In this document: piece after piece, positions 48,248-51,430 of the stretch
How the letters are laid out: the number at the start of each line of letters is the position of its first letter
How positions within the stretch are numbered: position 1 is the first letter of the stretch
Source of the DNA: a virus
IMG/VR virus record: IMGVR_UViG_3300030333_002795
Coordinates: 1 to 51,430 of that record
DNA length: 51,430 bases
Strand: one strand, 5' to 3'
The notes under the pieces: generated by a model
Told to the model about the DNA's origin: nothing
What the model saw: only the letters and a program-made list of their open reading frames with translations
The model's database searches: none
Made by a program: the position numbers and the translations under genes

Positions 48248-50788
48248 TTAACTCACTGATTTGTATTTACCGCCTGATTGGAGGTCGACCGATATGTCTT
48301 CTAAAACCCACGATGTGCCTGATGCTGTTATTTCAACTTGGAAATCACTGCTTCGTTTTCTTAATCTAAACCTTTTGTTCCTGCCCTTAGACAAACTGAA
48401 TGTCTCTAGCAATTCCTTAAGCGTGTCATCTTGGGTCGAATCTAAAACAACCGTGCTTGCAGTGTAACCGCTTGGCAGGATTTCAGTTGAAGTTAACGTG
48501 GATTCAGGCGGGACTTCTGTCTGAGCACTAGCAATGTATTTAGGCTTAGTGCCACTTGGCTCAAACAAACCCCAATAACCTTCATATTGACCAATATCTG
48601 GGCTAACACCACTAAGGCGTAATTTGTAAGCGTTGCCTATCGTCCATGTTCTCTCTGATTGATTTGCCGATGGATCGTCTAGAGTAAGTGTTCCACTCAG
48701 TGTGCTTGAAGCACCGCCATCTATAAATTCGACTTTGTTAATCGCAGCCCACGCCTCACCAGAAAAATCGTCTTCACTTATCGCAGTTCCAGCAACAGTT
48801 GTACCACTACCGCTGTCGTCCATAATAATTACTAGCGAGGTGTCTCCTGGCTCTTTACACGTCATGCTTAATAGACCTGCATCTTTAAATTGATCAAGGC
48901 AAAGTTTAACTGCTTTAAGAATAGCCTTTTTTGAACCTGCTGTGTCTGAAATGCCAACTGTTCCCGCAGTAGCAGAAGTAGGGGCCGAAGATGCCACGTT
49001 AATGTCTTTGTCAAATGTTAAAGTTACTGTGCGTGGACTGCTAGCGTTATCCACAAAAATTAGCGTGTCTTCGTCAAAGTCTGTTGTTGCTGTTTTTTCG
49101 CACACCAACTCAAGTCTTGCCCTTGTCTCATATTCCTGTGCTACGCTGCCGTCTCCTGTAGCACCACTGTGAGTTCCGCCTGATATAGCCGTTTCACTTT
49201 GAGAACCTGTAGCAGCACCGCCTGTAATAGCAAGCCTAGTTTCAGTTATACCGATTGAGCCACTAACACCAGATAGCACTTGAGCCATGTCTGCACCATA
49301 CAAATTTAAAGTAGGCCCAGTTTGTGTTATTCCATCAAGAGTTGGAAACTCGTGGTTATCTAGCAAGACAACCATTTCAGTCATTAACAGTCGCTCGTTG
49401 GGAACAGTTGCGTTTAACGGAGACCATGCAAGTCTACTTTGAAACGCTGCGCCATTGCCATCGTTAGGTGAGTTGTTACTAGACGATTTAAGAGCACTGC
49501 CCGAAGCAGCACCGTCAGTAATTAAAACACCACTTGGAGACATCATAGATATACGACCTGATTTAAACCCAAGCCACAAGCCGTCTCTCTGACCTGAGGA
49601 AGGTCTGTAAAGACAGTGAGATTTAAGCGAATCCATCCGTGTGTCTGTAATCTTGATTGGCCACCAAGACTGCGTGTTTAAATGGTGAACATAATGAACT
49701 ATCCCTGTAGGGTCTGCCTGCCTGTTGACAAACATAATAACCAAAAGCCTACTAGGATCAAACGCCAAGTGTATATCTACCCTCGAAGGACTGACAGAGG
49801 CAAAGAAGTTGTCAAGCCTACCAGCAGTTAAACTCTGTCCTCGCTGAATGTTAAACATGTTTGGCTCTAGCCTGTACACGCCATCTGCACTAGCAATGAA
49901 ACAAGTTTTTTCTGGCCCTTGACACCATGCATCTGGTCCCATTACCCCAACGCCATTGCTCATCTTTACAAACTGGGCATCGGGCATCGCAGGGTCGTTA
50001 GTCATGTAAGTAAGTGTGTTCCTGCCTGCGACCATAAGACCAGAGTCGCCAAAGGGGAACAGTGCGACAATCGGCTCACCTAACTTGCCAAATCGAGTTG
50101 CCGAACCACCCGCTATAGCAGTAGCACCAGTTGTGTCACTAGCATCATAAGTCCAGTCTTCGACATCGCCAATTGTGCACATAAACCAGTTTGTGTTTGT
50201 AGTAGCAATACCAGCTAGCACAATACGACCGCCAAACCGAGTAATTAAAGTTGCCTTGTTTGTGCCTGCTGCTGGCAGACCTATATCTCCACCATCTGCT
50301 ACTTTTCGCCATGTTTGTACTACAGGCGTTGTGGCAGACAGGTCTATCATGTAGTAATACCTGCCATTAACTAAGTAGACATAGTTGCCAAACTGTATGC
50401 CTCTCACTTTGTCAGATGGTTGGATTTTGTCTGCATTAGCAACCTGAAATTCAGATACCGAATGACTTTGGTCGTATGCAATTGAATGAGTGTTTCCATT
50501 AGCATCTGCGTAGTACACAAGACCGTAGGCAACGATTAAGACTTCTTGAACTAAAGTTGTATCTCTGTAGACCTCATATGTAAGAAGTAGTTGTATGTTC
50601 TGATCATCATTAACGCCCATGTCAGCCATTGCTGCAAAGCCCTGCCTAGTTCCTACACGCCTTCGATGCTCCCAGTTGTCCATTGGGAGTATGTTCATTG
50701 CTGACGTAGTAAAACCCTCCGCACCGTGCTGATGATTCATGCTGTCGGTGTAGCCGTTAATCGGAATGGGGAGTTGAGTCGTTGGCAT
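48248..50788 (-). CDS. Tail-tube nozzle-like protein, copy B
   Basis: 846 residues. The first 58 match copy A at 46 positions, and later blocks (VGVMGPDAWCQGPEK, FNIQRGQS, RFRLRKRSSDFQVEITASGT) are shared. It lacks the extra beta blocks found in copy A and so is 287 residues shorter, which suggests that it is nearer to the ancestral form. Nozzle-type phrases at the start (PIPINGY, RRRVGTRQGF) support the tail-tip role by analogy to T7 gp12. The start overlaps the fibre gene stop by one base. Confidence 0.75.
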   Translation of the reverse strand: MPTTQLPIPINGYTDSMNHQHGAEGFTTSAMNILPMDNWEHRRRVGTRQGFAAMADMGVNDDQNIQLLLTYEVYRDTTLVQEVLIVAYGLVYYADANGNTHSIAYDQSHSVSEFQVANADKIQPSDKVRGIQFGNYVYLVNGRYYYMIDLSATTPVVQTWRKVADGGDIGLPAAGTNKATLITRFGGRIVLAGIATTNTNWFMCTIGDVEDWTYDASDTTGATAIAGGSATRFGKLGEPIVALFPFGDSGLMVAGRNTLTYMTNDPAMPDAQFVKMSNGVGVMGPDAWCQGPEKTCFIASADGVYRLEPNMFNIQRGQSLTAGRLDNFFASVSPSRVDIHLAFDPSRLLVIMFVNRQADPTGIVHYVHHLNTQSWWPIKITDTRMDSLKSHCLYRPSSGQRDGLWLGFKSGRISMMSPSGVLITDGAASGSALKSSSNNSPNDGNGAAFQSRLAWSPLNATVPNERLLMTEMVVLLDNHEFPTLDGITQTGPTLNLYGADMAQVLSGVSGSIGITETRLAITGGAATGSQSETAISGGTHSGATGDGSVAQEYETRARLELVCEKTATTDFDEDTLIFVDNASSPRTVTLTFDKDINVASSAPTSATAGTVGISDTAGSKKAILKAVKLCLDQFKDAGLLSMTCKEPGDTSLVIIMDDSGSGTTVAGTAISEDDFSGEAWAAINKVEFIDGGASSTLSGTLTLDDPSANQSERTWTIGNAYKLRLSGVSPDIGQYEGYWGLFEPSGTKPKYIASAQTEVPPESTLTSTEILPSGYTASTVVLDSTQDDTLKELLETFSLSKGRNKRFRLRKRSSDFQVEITASGTSWVLEDISVDLQSGGKYKSVS

Positions 50789-51430
50789 TAACTAAGCCTC
50801 AAACAAAATCCAAAACAAGTATGTTCATTATTATCTAAAAAAGTTAATACTGTTTCGTTGCCACTACCATCGTACACAAAATAAGCACTCTTAGAAGATA
50901 TACATCGTTGGATATTGCCACTGTTATTTAACGCCCAACCCACAACTAAATATGTACCTGCCCCAGTGAAACCTATGTCATTTACTTTTACAGTTTCGTC
51001 CGTGCCCATACTATCAATGTGCCAAGATCTCATCTTGCCGACACCCATAGAACCTGACTCATCAACACCTGAAAAAATGCCTCCTAAATTATGAGGTGTA
51101 CCAGCAGTTGTTAAACCACCGTCATTTTCAACCTCAAATGTAACAGTGGTACTACCGTCACTTTCTCGCTTTTTGTGTTGAATTACTGGGTCACTACCAG
51201 AAGAACCTGTTGTTGAACTTAAAAGTATACGACCATGATCAGTGCTGTCTTCTATTCTTACACCTGAATCACTAGTATCAGTAGCCCAAGTTCCAACTTC
51301 TATTTTTTTCCCAGCAGCCGCAACAATATTGTCAGATGCAGTAACGCCATTGCATTCAACATCACCGTTAGCCTCTACAGTGAACTTAGCATCAGAGCCT
51401 TTGTGAACAATGATGCAATCGTCAGTATCG
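50788..51430 (-). CDS. Tail fibre / receptor-binding-like protein, copy B (C-terminal part, cut by window edge)
   Basis: The frame is open from the right edge (codons in register from 51429) to the stop at 50788-50790, so the N-terminus lies outside the window. About 213 residues are visible. The visible part repeats the pattern FTVEANGDVECNG and FEVENDGG, matching the FxVDxxGDI units of the fibre at 9235-10491, and has beta-rich Gly/Ser/Asp segments. The C-terminus (CFGFCLRLS) differs from copy A's. It sits before nozzle B exactly as fibre A sits before nozzle A. Different tips on two fibres would allow two receptor specificities. Confidence 0.7.
   Translation of the reverse strand, partial: DTDDCIIVHKGSDAKFTVEANGDVECNGVTASDNIVAAAGKKIEVGTWATDTSDSGVRIEDSTDHGRILLSSTTGSSGSDPVIQHKKRESDGSTTVTFEVENDGGLTTAGTPHNLGGIFSGVDESGSMGVGKMRSWHIDSMGTDETVKVNDIGFTGAGTYLVVGWALNNSGNIQRCISSKSAYFVYDGSGNETVLTFLDNNEHTCFGFCLRLS

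Noticed and set aside
1-51430. The window as a complete circular or terminally redundant phage genome
   Set aside because: Joining base 51430 to base 1 does not continue either edge gene in frame (the giant's codons end exactly at base 1; the fibre's register starts at 51429), so the window is a piece of something longer.
1-51430. The second cassette as an assembly duplication
   Set aside because: The paralogues differ in length (1133 versus 846, 589 versus 513 residues) and strongly in sequence, and one slot holds unrelated genes. An assembly duplicate would be identical.
1-51430. tRNA genes, CRISPR arrays, integrase and att sites
   Set aside because: I saw no cloverleaf with TTCGA-type loops, no regular spacer-repeat arrays and no tyrosine or serine recombinase motifs. 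A dedicated scan could still find a divergent tRNA.

Overview
The window is part of a double-stranded DNA tailed-phage genome, most likely podovirus-like. It carries both terminase subunits, a portal, a scaffold, a major capsid protein, adaptor- and nozzle-like tail-tube proteins, and a very long polyvalent-type protein. I see no rRNA, tRNA, CRISPR array, integrase or insertion sequence. The host cannot be named from sequence alone. One small phage protein ends in a tripartite Pro-Ser-Pro / hydrophobic / Arg4 tail that resembles the PEP-CTERM (exosortase) sorting signals of Planctomycetes, Verrucomicrobia and some other Gram-negative bacteria, which is a weak hint. Both window ends fall inside open genes, so the genome extends beyond both sides.

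Layout. (1) 1-19823, minus strand, late genes read right to left: Cys-rich protein, TerS, TerL, small head proteins, a lectin-like protein, portal, FmdB-like protein, scaffold, decoration protein and major capsid, adaptor, tail fibre, nozzle, then a membrane/ejection cassette ending in the N-terminal 647 residues of a giant protein cut by the window edge ('cassette A'). (2) 19824-20120: a divergent intergenic control region with three 11-bp-phased repeats, a 12-bp tandem repeat and a strong hairpin. (3) 20121-26794, plus strand: an early/replication-recombination operon with a RecE-like nuclease, a DUF1071-type annealing protein, an SSB-like protein, small HTH proteins, a YdaU-like replication protein, a cytosine-C5 methyltransferase locus with a long overlapping reading frame, a possible helicase-loader-like protein and a RusA-like resolvase. 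(4) 26865-51430, minus strand again: three small or accessory genes (one with the PEP-CTERM-like tail, one metallophosphoesterase), then a 5462-residue giant protein, and a complete second copy of the nozzle-to-giant cassette ('cassette B') running off the right edge inside a second tail-fibre gene.

Two features stand out. First, the block fibre - nozzle - internal protein - XhlA-like - lipoprotein - mini membrane protein - small protein - coiled-coil protein - giant protein is present twice in the same order and orientation, but is so diverged that it cannot be an assembly duplicate. The exception is the lipoprotein region, which is almost identical. The phage may build two alternative or mixed tail/ejection assemblies. 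Second, the C5-methyltransferase locus has its catalytic motifs in one frame, broken by a stretch of stops, while the +1 frame is open for more than 500 codons with a well-placed start of its own. That suggests overprinting, recoding or a split enzyme.

How the genes work together (inference): the divergent region drives early recombination/replication genes to the right and late packaging and virion genes to the left. The giant proteins, both with N-terminal glycine-rich hydrophobic segments and one with a zincin HExxH site and polyvalent-type domains, are probably virion-borne and delivered with the DNA.
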